This document shows, piece after piece, positions 35,264-47,036 of a stretch of DNA of 64,000 bases; position 1 is the first letter of the stretch; every line of letters begins with the position of its first letter. Where the stretch lies: positions 369,773,667-369,837,666 of the forward strand of contig NC_081415.1 of the NCBI RefSeq assembly GCF_030272615.1, read 5' to 3'. The notes under the pieces were generated by a model. That model saw nothing but the letters and a program-made list of their open reading frames with translations. It ran no database searches and was not told where the DNA came from. The translations under genes and the position numbers were made by a program. This stretch comes from Cryptomeria japonica (Eukaryota; Streptophyta; Pinopsida; Cupressales; Cupressaceae).

Positions 35264-38200
35264 TAATTATGATTTGTCTAACATCTTCAAGGAGACTGCT
35301 CTCACCTATCCACGTGGTAATAGTCTCATTCTTAACCGCCACGTTTGCAGCCCAATCAGCAAAACAGTTGGCCTCCCAATAAATATGGGATATGTGGCAT
35401 TTTTTGAAGGTTCTAATGATATCAATGGCAGAAAAAATTATATTGTGAATCGACCAAGAGGGCTTTGAGGTCCCATTGAGACACTTAATTATATTATTGG
35501 AATCCCCTTCTATCCAGAGATAGGGACAGTTCCATTTTTTAGCTAGAATAATGCCTTGAAGGGCTACCATAGCTTCCGCTTTATGATTGGTTTGAATGCC
35601 AATAGGGACAAAAATCATACCTTTACAAATGCCTCTGTCATCTCTGAGAATAGCTCCACAGCCTGAGGGACCTGGGTTTCCTTTGGCTACTCCATCAAAA
35701 TTGATTTTGAGCCAACCTTGGGGAGGGGTTTGCCATTTAACTTCAAGCCTTTTATTGTAGCTGATATTATGACCATCAGTGATCTTCATATTCCAAGCTC
35801 TTAAGATGTTTGACTCCAAGGAGTTGTTAGAGTAACAAGAGACCTCCATAGTTCCCATATTTTCCTGAATAGCCCTTTGAATTTTCTGAAAAACAATGTC
35901 TTGATTTAAGGATACATCCCTGAATATTCAGTTGTTTCTTTCCTTCCAAAGACCCCACAAAATGTGTGGAAGAGAGAGCTACCACATCCATCTCAGAAAA
36001 GAGTTGGTCCAATGAATTTTCCAAGAATAGAACAAATCTCTGATGTTACTAGTAAACACCCAAGCTAGACTAAAGCTCTTGAGGAAGCTTTCCCAAATAG
36101 AGGTTGAGAAAGAACAGTGGAGGGCAAGATGCTCCACTGACTCTTCCTCTTGAAAGCATAGCACACACCTATTTGGAAGGGCAAAACCTCTGCATTTAAG
36201 GTTGTCAATAGTAAGGATCTTAATCTGGAGAATAGTCTAGAAGAACAAATTGATTTTGGGAGTGAGACCTTTTAACCAAGCTTTAGACCAGAAGGGATTC
36301 ATAGAAGGGGAGGGAGAGAGGCTACAATACATCGAAGATATAGTAAAAATACCTTTGGGGTTATATTTCCAAATCAGGGAATCCTATTCCTTATTCAGCC
36401 AAATAGCAGACAATTGGGTTTTGAGCTTAGAGAGACTGGGATGAATACTATCAATGTTCTACCAGTTGTTCCCATCCCAGTAATCAGCCACTAAGGTACC
36501 AAAAGAGCCAATACAGGAGGGGGCATGGGAAGCCCACTCATAGAAATCCATAAGGGGTTTGTCAAAAAGCTAGGGATCCTCCCAGAATCTAACTTTTCTA
36601 CCATTTCCAAGTTTCCATGTCACACCTTTAGCAATCACATCTTTACATTTAGAAACATGGTTCCAGATATGGGATCCATTTATGCTGAGATCCGAATTAA
36701 GAAAAGAAGAAAGAGAAGAGGACAGAAGAGAATACTTACTTCTCCAAATTTTTCACCATTCAGAATCAGAGTGAAACCATCTCCAAGCTTGTTTAGACAA
36801 GAGAGCTTCATTTAAAGTGTGAATCCTCCTAAGCCCCAAACCACCTTTGCTTTTTGGCTTGTAGACCTGATCCCATGCCACCAAGGGCATTCTTTGCTTT
36901 TCCTCAACCCCAAACCATAGGAATCTTCTTTGAATTTTCTCAACAGCTTCAGCATACTTAACTGGAATTCTGAATAAGCTAAGAGCATAAATTGGGATAC
37001 TTTGAAGAGTAGCCTTAAGGAGAAGGAGTTTACCAGCTTGACTTAAGAGAGCCCCTTTCCAACCTGCAAGTTTTTTGTGAAATTTATCAACCAGCGAACT
37101 CCAATAGGATTCAAGAGGGGCAATCCCCATGGGGAGACCAAGGTAGGTAGCAGGAAGGTCAACAATCTTACACTCCAGAATTCTGCTAATCCTTTGTTGT
37201 CTTCTCTCTGGGGTATTAATGAAAAAGACACCACTTTTGGCCTAGTTAATAAGCTACCCCGTAGTAGAAGCATATTTACACAAGGTACTCTTTAGAAATT
37301 TAGCTTTTGAGATGCTTGATTCCCCCATAATTATTGTATCATCAACAAACTGCTGGTGTGAACAAATAAGGTCAGCAGAAGAAGGTTGGAGGCCCTTAAA
37401 GGATCCTATCTGCACCAAGTTTTCCATGGTCCGACCAAAGCATTCTGCCATAATAATGAAAAGGATGGGGGAGATAGGATCTCCTTGCCTAAGACCTCTC
37501 AAAGCTTGGAAAAAGGTTGAAGGAGAACCATTGACAAGAACAGCAAAGGACGCAGAAGTGGTAAGTTGGGAGAAAAGATCCACAACTCTTGGGGCAAACC
37601 CAAAGGAAGTGAGAACTTTCTGAAGAAGAGACTATTCAACCCTATCATAGGCTTTGGAGAGGTCGAGCTTGAGGATGAGACCCTACTTCTTTGCTTTAAC
37701 AAGAGAGTGAATATTCTCATGAACAGTAATAATGGAATCGAGAATTTGTCTTCTAGGAACAAACCCATTCTGCTGGTATTTAATTAAAGCCAAGAGAATA
37801 GACAAGAGTCTAGAAGTCAGGACCTTAGATATGATCTTGTAAAAGGAATTGCAGAGGCTAATAGGTCTAAACTTGTCCAAAGAATCAGCACCTTGAATCT
37901 TGGGGATGAGAGCAATAAAAGTACCATTGATTTCCTTCAAGAGTTTTCTAGCCCCAAAGAATTCCTTAACCCCATTACCAACATCAGTCCCAATAATGTC
38001 CCAAAACTTTTGAAAAAAGAGCATTGGGAAACCATCAGGACCAGGAGCTTTGTTTCCTTCAAAGGAGAAAACGGCATTTTTAATTTCTAAGGTGGAAGGA
38101 ATGGAAGATAGAAATACATTAGTTTGGGCATCAATGAGATGAGGAATGTTTTGAAGAAAAGAGGACTGAGCTTCAACATCTAGACTTTGATCCCTCATTA

Positions 38201-39259
38201 GGAGGTCCAAGAAATACCTCTTAGCTTCATTCCTTATTTCATCATCCTTGACCAACTCCCCATTGTCCACAACTAACTTATTCATCCTGTTGGCTGCTTT
38301 ATGTTGGATGGTTGACATATGGAAGAATCTTGTATTCCTGTCTCCTTCCTTGAGCCACATGCATCTCGATCTCTGCTTCTAGAACATTTGCTCTTTAGCA
38401 ATAATGTCATGGTATTTCTTAAGAATCTCATTCTCCTTAGCAATAGAAACAGTACCGAAACCATCCTTCTAGATTTGGTCTTGTATTTCTTTAAGGTTTT
38501 CCTGATTTTTACTCTTAGCCTCAAATATATTCCCAAAGTTGTTCTTATTCCAGATTCGAATGTTGTCCTTCACACTTTTGAGCTTCTTACCAACTTTGAA
38601 CATTGTCGTTCCCTCAACTTGGATACTCCACCATTTTTGAATATATTTTTTAATGTTGGGGTGAAGAGTCCACATTTTTTCAAATCTAAAGGGATAGTTT
38701 TTTCTTCTATTGACCAGATTAGCATTGAAAGTGATTGGAAAGTGATCGGAACCAACCCAAATATGTGCAGACAAAGAACAGAAATACTGACTGTACCAAT
38801 CATCAAAAATTAGAGTTCGGTCAAGGCGCACTTGAATAAGGTCATTACCATTTCTTCTATTTGTCCAAGTGAAATTACAACCCTGTATCTCCAAATCATT
38901 AAGAGCTAGAGAATAAATAAAATCCATGAGGGCCATCCTACTTTCCAGCTAAGGAGGATTGCCTCCAAATTTTTCCTCCTCTTTCAAAGGTGTATTGAAA
39001 TCCCCCATAACCATCCAACTTAGATTTTTGAAACTTTCCCTAGCCTATCTAATCCTTTTCCAAAAAGAGTTTATGGCCTTTAAGGTATTAGGAGCATAAA
39101 TGTTTGTGAGAACCCATGAAAAACCATCTTTAAGATGCTCAAATTTAATACAAGAAAAATTACTTTCCTGAATAATGACCTGGCCTTTAACAGTGTTAAG
39201 ATTTCAGATGGTTTCAATGCCTCCAGAAGCACCCTCAAAACTTCCCCCACTAATATTAC
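35226..39259 (-). pseudogene. LINE ORF2: endonuclease (rest), RT, zinc region, RNase H
   Basis: On the minus strand, endonuclease motifs VMGDFNTPL and GSDHFPI (about 38750) come first. RT follows with NKAPGPDGFP, FIALIPKIQG, FRPISLCNSFYKIISKVLTS, DLSKAYDRV, GLRQGDPISP and the catalytic FVDD (37348-37337; FADD is usual). The thumb region reads LPMGIAPLESYWSSLVDK to about 36753. A zinc-type region has CFQEEESVEHLALHC (about 36160). RNase H ends the protein (INFDGVAKGNPGPSGCGAIL, AEAMVALQGI, WIEGDSNNII), stopping at 35226. Several stops and frameshifts break it. The RNase H domain is typical of plant L1-clade elements. Confidence 0.9.
39255..39259. repeat. target-site duplication ATTAC, left copy
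   Basis: Matches ATTAC at 48537-48541. Joining across the nested element restores the LINE endonuclease reading from FFKNGN to SGGSFEGASGG. Confidence 0.75.
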
Positions 39260-40707
39260 TGTAGACGTCTAAAAATGGTCAATGCTTGCGGAGTCATGCT
39301 TTAACATTTGCGCATTGCCTTATATTAGGGTTTTTGCGTCACATTAACATTTCTTCTATGTTGTGCACTTGGTCTTTATCATTTGTGAGCATCGAGTCCT
39401 TCTTCTACATTCTTCATTTGTCTCGCTTTCGAATTTGGTCTTGTCGATAACAATCTTCAGTCATGATTTTGGTTGATCTTATCCTATCGCATCAATGTGC
39501 ATGTTCATTTGTCATCATTTTGGACATCGTCAATCCTAATTAGGGTTTTGTCCTCTTATCAATCTTATCATCTTGTGATCGATTTGTCATCGATCGTTGT
39601 CCTCTTTTCAATCTTGTCATCTTGTGATCAATTCGTCATTGATCCTTGTCCTCTGCTCAATCTTGTCATTTTGCAATCAATTTGTCATCAATCTTGTCAG
39701 CATGCGATCGATTTGTCATCGATCGTTGTCATTTTCAATCTTGCGATAGATTTGTCATCGATCATCGTCCTTCTCAATCATGTCAATTTGGATCAATTAG
39801 TCATTGTTCCTCGTTAATTGGCGCATTTATCAATCAAATCATTTGTCAATTCAAAATCATGATCGAATCAACATCAAATCAATCTTACATCAAGACCTAA
39901 TTGTCATCCTTGCATTTCTAATTTATCTTCTAGGGTTTCATGATTTATTCATTTAACCTTGTTTGTCATTTTCTCTCCATTTTCTCTTTAGGATAAATGA
40001 TTTATTTATTTATCCTAAGTCTTCCTGTCATAATTAAATATTTATTTAATTGGCTAATTAATTCCTCCTCTCTTTGTAAATTAATTAATGAATGAAAAAT
40101 TATTAATTAATTTACCTAATTTGCATCAATTTCCTAATTTCCAAGTCATTATTTCTAACTTAATTTTCTAATTTCTCCTAAATTCCTAAATGCCTATTTC
40201 TATTTCAAATTCTTGTCATAATCCTTGCATAGCAATTTGTCATAAATTGTCATAAATTGTCATAAATCCTTGCATAGCAATTTGTCATACACTTGTCATA
40301 ATTTTTCTATTCTTGATTTGAATTTCCATTCAAATCAATTTCATGCTAATCTGATCTTTTCTCCAATTTGTCTATAAATTGGATGAATTTTGACAATTAA
40401 AGGGTCGAATCAATCGCGCTTCTAGTACCCTTTTGCTGTCGTCTCGTCTTGTCAATCTTGCTTTCACATTAGGCTTATGCACTTGAAGGTGAGATCCACA
40501 AAACAAAGCAATTTGAAGGAGAAAGAAGGACAATGGAGCCACATGAAGGAGACATCTGCATTTGGTTTGCTTAGATTTCATATTGAATGTCTTTTTTTCA
40601 TGTTTTCATTGAATGTTTTTAGGATTGTTATCACTGCATTTTAGTTTTCGTGATTGATCTAGTCCAATTTGCTATTGCTTTGATGATTTCCACATTTCCT
40701 ATCTACA
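39260..40707 (+). repeat. 5' LTR of the nested element
   Basis: Begins TGTAGACGTC and ends CCTATCTACA. It contains a degenerate tandem block (39570-39800) of units such as GATCGATTTGTCATCGATCG, rich in ATCGAT, and a triplet of CATAAATTGT repeats near 40240. Confidence 0.85.
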
Positions 40708-40712
40708 TTAAT

Positions 40713-40731
40713 TGGTGAACTCGATGTGAAC
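40713..40731 (+). other. primer binding site candidate
   Basis: TGGTGAACTCGATGTGAAC lies five bases after the 5' LTR. It equals the PBS of the gag-only element at 24521-24539 except for two C-to-T differences. Confidence 0.65.
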
Positions 40732-42722
40732 TAACCCCCTAACCATGCTTTTGAGTGCTTTTGAGTTGATTTGTAGGTGAAAAACCCAAGAAATAGGGTA
40801 ATTCAGGGCTTTTTGGCCACTTTTGCACCTGTGTCAAGGGATCTGCGCCTGTGTTACTGCATTCTGTGCCTATGTCAAAGGGATTTGTGCCTGTGTCAGT
40901 GCATTTTGTGCCTATGTCATTGCATTCTATGCCTATGTAAGACATTCTGCACTTGTGTAAGGCCAGAAACAAAGGTAAAAAGCAATGTTTTTACTTGCAA
41001 ATTACTTTGTTTTGCATTCTGTTTCTGCATTTTGGTTTTTCTTTGGTACTGATTCTTTGTGCAGCACCTTGGCATTATGCATGGCAAAGACAAAAATGAA
41101 ACTACTAACAAAGTTTATGCAGGTTCGCTAGTCAAAGACCAAACAAATCAAACTTTTAAATTGGTGATTTTGCAGGTTGCCTTGTATTTCAACCAAACTT
41201 TTGTGTTTGTGGTTCATAATTAGGCACCTAGTATGATTGCTAAGTAGGATGGAATGAATGTGTGTTTTCTTTGATTTTCAAGTTTGACATTGGAGTAGGA
41301 GAGTATGCTCTCATCCTTCGTAGGGTGATCAGAAATCCAGATCTTCGATACCATTCTCATGGCTCGGATTGTTTGTTACCTTTAGAGGGCCTGCCTTCCT
41401 GACCATTTGCTTTCTTTTGCAAGCAAGTGACAATCATGAGAAGGGAACGACCCAAAGTGAGCACAGCCAGAGTACCTTGGCATTCTAACTCACTATAAAT
41501 AAATACCTGATGGGCGAAAGCTTTGAAGGAAGGGTTACATGGGAATTGTAGTTACTTGGGAAGTGATGACCCTTGAACTCTTTCTCATATCAACATCTAA
41601 GTAGGGCCTCATGGTCTAAATCATGCTTACGCAACTACATTTGTTTGGTATCTTGGTGGGCTTAATGTCTCAATCACGCTTGCGTGACACCAAGGAGTAA
41701 CGCTTAACAGAAATCCTTACTAAACACCTTGTATTTAGAGGCCAAAAATCCTTCTAGTTGCTTGAGAAGGACAAGTTCGGATACTTGGAAGAGATACTAA
41801 GTTCACCATGGGGAGATTTCCATGGGGACTGATGCTTGGCTGCCCTAAGAAGTGAGTGACGTGGAGGGGAGCCCTTGGGGTCAAGCATCTATGTATTCTC
41901 CTTGAATCTCATAACGAGTCTACCTCTCAAGTACCTACTGCCCTTGCCATCCATAAGAAATGTGTGAATGAGCATGATTGTCTTGAGTCTAAGTTAAAAT
42001 ATCTTGTCTTCTTTACTTGTCAAAAGTTGAGTTGTATCTCATTTCGAAAACAAGATAAATTGATTCAAAACAAGGTTAAACACAAGAGTATTTCATTCAA
42101 CAAAGTTCAAAACACTTTCAAACATGGTTGTCAAACATTGTTCAAAATCTTGTCTCAGCATTCATGTCACTTAGATTTAGGTTCATCCTAGGTTTGCATT
42201 TTGCAAAGTTCATTGTCAACTACCAAGGTTAGGTTTCACCTAGGTCATACTCCTTTGCATATCAATAAAAGTCATCCATTTGCATGTGTCCTCTTGCATT
42301 AGAGTAATACCATTTCATAATTCAACCTTAGGTTTTGCCTTAGGTTGACATTGTCATACATTTGCATGTGCATACCCTAGGTCCCTTCATCAAGATTAGG
42401 TCATTATCATATCATATTAGGGTCATTTGCATAGTAATTGTCCCTTTGCATATAGTGTCAAAACTAGGTTTTGTCATACTTGAGTAATGCAAATCTTTGA
42501 TAAACCCTAAGTTATTGTTAGGAAGTCTTGACCTTATCAACTTTTGTCTTTTTGTCATCAATGTCATTTGGTCAAACCTAGCTTAGTATCCAAGAATATA
42601 GGTGAGACATTGTTGATTTGTCCTATTGTCACTTGGTCCTTTTGTCCTTTTGAGGTCTAGACATCATTTCAATTTCTTAAGGGTCTCATTTTTAGAATTG
42701 CATTCATGAGTTTGTCAAAATC
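40732..42722 (+). other. leader of the nested element
   Basis: About 2 kb with no convincing gene. It includes a Cys-rich tandem stretch near 40830-40960 (repeats of TGCGCCTGTGT / TTGTGCCTATGTCA) and many TAGGTT-CATTTGCAT patterns near 42190-42480. Possible packaging signals cannot be judged by eye. Confidence 0.5.
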
Positions 42723-45656
42723 TTGAAAAACAAGAAAAACATTAAGTTGCATTGTCATCCTTTTAGGTTGCATTTGTCAATCCCATTAGTTGCATTGCAT
42801 AGTGACATGTTTGTTGAAATGAGGTCTCAACCTTCTTACGAAGCCATGTCATCACAATTGAGAAATCAATCATGTCAATCCAATCTCTACATGTCTCAAA
42901 ACTTGGATCAAACTTATCATGATGATGTAAATGTCCAAATACAAAAACTAGAGGAGAAACTAGCTCAAGAAAAGGAGATATTGGAAAAAAGAGTGAAAAA
43001 CATTGAGAAGAATAGATCACAAATGTCCAAAATGTTTCAAAAATTTCCAGGTCGAAATCCAAAGATTGAGCCAATTGATGTAAGATCTCTTATTGAACGA
43101 TCAGACATACCAGCTCTCCTCTCACAAATAGAGATGATGAAACAATTTCAAGAAAAGAGACAACAACATTATGTGCCTCCACAACAAGAACAAGAAGGTG
43201 TTTACTATCAATTAGATTTTCAACCATCACAACTAATTGTTCAACAGTTCAAACATTTCCAACAGACACAACCAATGGTCCAACATATACAACCAATGGT
43301 CCAATTTCAACAATATGTCCAACCAACTATACAATGTCCACAAATAGTTCAACCAATGGTGGAATATCAACAAGTTCAATCAACATATCAATGTCAACAA
43401 CCACAATCACAAATTCAAAAACAAAGGTTGCAGCACACACCAACCCAAGTTTCAAACATGTCAGAACAATAGAACCAAGACCAATATCAAAACATGACAT
43501 CAGACCAGAACCAACTCCTTTCCAAACAAGTTCAAATTCCAGATACAACCATGTCAAAACCTCGTAAGAAAGGTGGCTTTATTGCAATGATCTTAAGGAA
43601 ACTACCAAGTGAGTTCTTTGAGGAAGATCAAGATAATACACTTATGTCTAGCAATGCCTCATCTCCCCACAAACAAATTGACTCTCCAGTGGCATCTATC
43701 CCTACACCTTTAGAAGTTTCATAGGAACCTTCCATATTGTCCTCATCAAACAATACACCCAAGGATGCAATTATCCAAGGGTTATCCATAACTGATTGCC
43801 AAAATAATCTAATTCATGATTCACATCCTTGTCATGTTTCAGAAATACAAGACCCAATGCCACCATGCACTTTATTGTCATTGCCTGTTTTAGAGGACCC
43901 CATTCAAAGTCCCTCTTCCTCATGTTCAAGCATTGATTCCTTGCCAGAATCCATCACAAATGTTCAAAGTGCATTTCCTTCATGCCAAAACATTGATCCC
44001 TTGTCAGAATCCCCCATGCATATCCAAAGTCCAACCCCATGTCAAGAGGATAATTTAGAGCATGAAGAAACATGTCTTAAAACAGATCAAGATCAAACCT
44101 TATCATCCCATCCAATTGTTGACTAGAACCCCATGTTCCCACACACTCACTATGATTCCCCTATTCTTGTCCATCCTATCCAAAGTCCTATTGACACTCC
44201 ATTCCCCGAGCAAGATCAAGATATCCCAGTCCATCCAATCCCAAATGATCCCCTTCCATTTCATGAAAAAAATTTCCTTTCAAATCCCATTGACATTCCA
44301 CTTCCTAAGAAACATCAAGATATCCTTTCTATACTTTCCAATGATCCCATTAAAAGTCAAGAGCAAAGCACCTTTAAAGAGGATTCCAATGATCTTCCTC
44401 CTTGTCAAGATCAAATTATTCCTTTAAATCCTCCACAAGATCTTTTTGTTCCTCCATCTCCTTATCTTAATCCCGCATATCCACTCCAAGATCGCATTTC
44501 TTTTGATGATCCCATTATTTCTCCCATTCCATCTCTTGAAGAGCCTATCATTGAACCATGTCCACTACACAATCCTAGTCCCCCTCATGATCCTAATCCC
44601 CCTCATGATTCTAACGTGTCAGTGCAAGATGTTCATGAACCCTCGACATGCATAATGGGTTCTTCCACTTTGGTGCAATCCGATCCACTTCAAGATCTCA
44701 TTATTTCTCTCATATCATATCCACCTCATAATGGACTTGCATCTTCTTCCCAAAGAAAAGAGTATCCTACAAGTCAAGATATTCATAAAGGCAAAGGAGT
44801 AGATCTCCATAAGCAAGAATCCCTTCATGTTAAAGAAAATATTAAGGGTCATGTCTATACAACTCACTCTCAAGACATTGGTATCCCCCCATCAAAATCA
44901 AAACATATCCCTTCCCCATCATACCTTCCATCCATCTTAGGTCCTTATATCCCTTCCTCCTCTATGCAAGGTCAGCAAAGGCACACATCCTTGAGTAAAT
45001 TTCATCAATCCAAAAGAACTCCATTTCATTCATATTCATCCATGCATTCCTTTCCCCCTCCAAGCAATTTGGATGCCAAGCATAAAAGTCATAAGTCTAG
45101 CAATCCACATGTATTCAAGGATCAACATGTCCAATATAATTGACATGTCAAAACAAAGAACAATATGATCTATAAAGAAAAAGAAATATCCAAAAGGCCA
45201 CAAAGGCCCACTGAGCAAAATAAATCAAAGTCAAAATATATATGGGTTCCTACAACCCTTGTGCAAGCAATGCACTCCAAGGAACCACAAAAGCATGAAA
45301 AATCAAAAACCATGTGGATCCCTAAGCGGCTCCTTGAAGCACAAAAGCCTAAAGAAACATCCAACTTGGCATCCAAAATTGCTATTCTTCCATCCAAACC
45401 TCTCAAATTTGTTCCTCCATCACCTTCTTCATCCATTTTGGGCCCTTATGTCCCAAAATCCCAAGCTATTCCTCCATCCAAATCTCACAATCTGAGACCC
45501 ACTCTTCCTCCATCAGTCCATCACCCATCAAGGTGTGTTCCAATGTTGATCTTGCCTTCATTTCCATCCACTCAAGCCCAATTCTTCCAATACCCTATTC
45601 ATTATCCAATGCATATTTTCCATCCTTCGATCCCTTTGATCCAATCCTTTAAATAA
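42723..45656 (+). pseudogene. long gag-like Gln/Pro-rich protein, four in-frame stops
   Basis: A single frame of 978 codons interrupted only by TAG at 43470-43472, 43722-43724 and 44124-44126 and TGA at 45141-45143. The first 250 residues have a coiled coil (IQKLEEKLAQEKEILEKRVK) and then a Gln-rich run with repeated QPMVQ and QFQQ. A basic patch KPRKKGGFIAMILRKLPS follows the first stop. The middle is Pro/Ser/Asp-rich with repeats like PIQSP and DPLP. The end has two SILGPYVP/SILGPYIP segments and KYIWVPTTLVQ / KTMWIPKRLLE repeats. No zinc knuckle, protease or polymerase is seen. The position after PBS and leader suggests a particle protein, but there is no recognisable gag fold. Confidence 0.7.
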
Positions 45657-46689
45657 ATCCTTGCCTTAATTTCATCTCTTTTTTTTCATGTCCTTATCCT
45701 ACCAACGTCTTTGAGCATACTTTTGAAGGTCATGGTCCATTTTTTTCAAGGCTACTATCCAAACAAAAAGATGTTTGAGTCCTTCTTCCGTCTCCTATCA
45801 TGTGTCCAACTTCTATTGAAAAAGTCAAAATACAAAAAAAAAAAAGTGAAAAAAAAAGAAAAGAAAAGAAAAGAGTAAAGCAAAAATAATTCGTCCACTG
45901 GTAAAAACCTCGCAAACAGGCGCCTTGGGAAAGTACCGTGATGAAAACCTGGCAAACAAGCATCATGCATAATCTATGAACTTCTTGCACACCACACTTG
46001 GGGGCAGGTTTTATCCTATCATATCCTTTTGTCCTTCATTGTTCCATTATCCTATCGAACCCATGTCATACTCCTTCATATCCTATTGCCCTTCATTATC
46101 CTATCATACCATGTCATACTCCTTCATGTCCTATTACCCTTCCTTGTCCTATCATCCCTCATGTCCATTTTCCCTTTCCACCTTTGATCTTGACAAGGCT
46201 GACGATCTTCATGAGCATCATGCATCTTGTTTGCAGCTTTTAGTCTATCATAGCTTTTGGTCATTTATCCATTTGCTTATTATAACTTTTCATCTATATT
46301 CCCTAGCTTATTGCAACTTTCTGCCACTATCCCTTAGCCTACTCTGACCTTCAATCCATGTCCCTTATCCATTCTTGGTCTTGCTTATCCTATCCATATC
46401 TTATCACTATCCATACACTCTTTTTCATTCCTTGATCTTGATCTGACATAAGGACGCAAAATTTAAACATGGTTTCAAAAACCTCTTGACATGTCCCTCA
46501 TGCCATGTCACTGCTTTACATTGTCATATCCAGTTTCTTGTCCCATCACGCAATAGCCCTTGAAAATTGCATCTGTATTGTCTCCATAATAAAAGGCCTT
46601 TGTCTTCCCTCTATCCACCAACATTTTAGAAAGCCTATTTATTCACCTGTCATATTCCTTGCCTTGCTAGACACTGGGGGCAAAATCAT

Positions 46690-46875
46690 AAAAATTAAAA
46701 AATGTCCTGAAATAATTCAAAAACATCCATAAAATGTTCTAAAAAAATCCCTAAAAATCATATAAATGTCTTGAAAAAATCCCTAAAAATCATATAATGT
46801 CCTGAAAAAATCCCTAAAAATTGAATAATGTCCTGAAAAAAATCCAAAAAAATCAACTAATGTCCTGAAGAAACT
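46690..46875 (+). repeat. 30-bp minisatellite AATGTCCTGAAAAAATCCCT
   Basis: About six tandem units of AATGTCCTGAAAAAATCCCT plus AAAAATCAT. They follow CACTGGGGGCAAAA (46672-46685), which looks like a polypurine tract, so the 3' LTR might really start at 46686 and include this array. Confidence 0.7.
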
Positions 46876-47036
46876 CCAAATCCAAAAACAAGCATTTTGC
46901 ATTTTGTCAATAATGATCCCTTTATGCATAGACAGATCACTGAGCATACATCCAATGGTAATCAATCCAACATTGTGCTTTAACTGAGATCATGCATTAA
47001 CAGATGAACTTTTTCAATCAAACTAGACATTCAAAC

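Noticed and set aside
39473-39900. Open frames in the LTR (Ser/Ile/Cys-rich, repeated CDRFVID)
   Set aside because: Both LTRs carry them because of the ATCGAT tandem block; no start context or homology.
45730-45990. Minus-strand frame with a Phe-rich hydrophobic run
   Set aside because: The run comes from an A-rich simple sequence (AAAAGAAAAG) on the plus strand.
46690-46875. CRISPR-like regular repeats
   Set aside because: The 30-bp units are directly adjacent with no unique spacers, and the setting is a plant genome.
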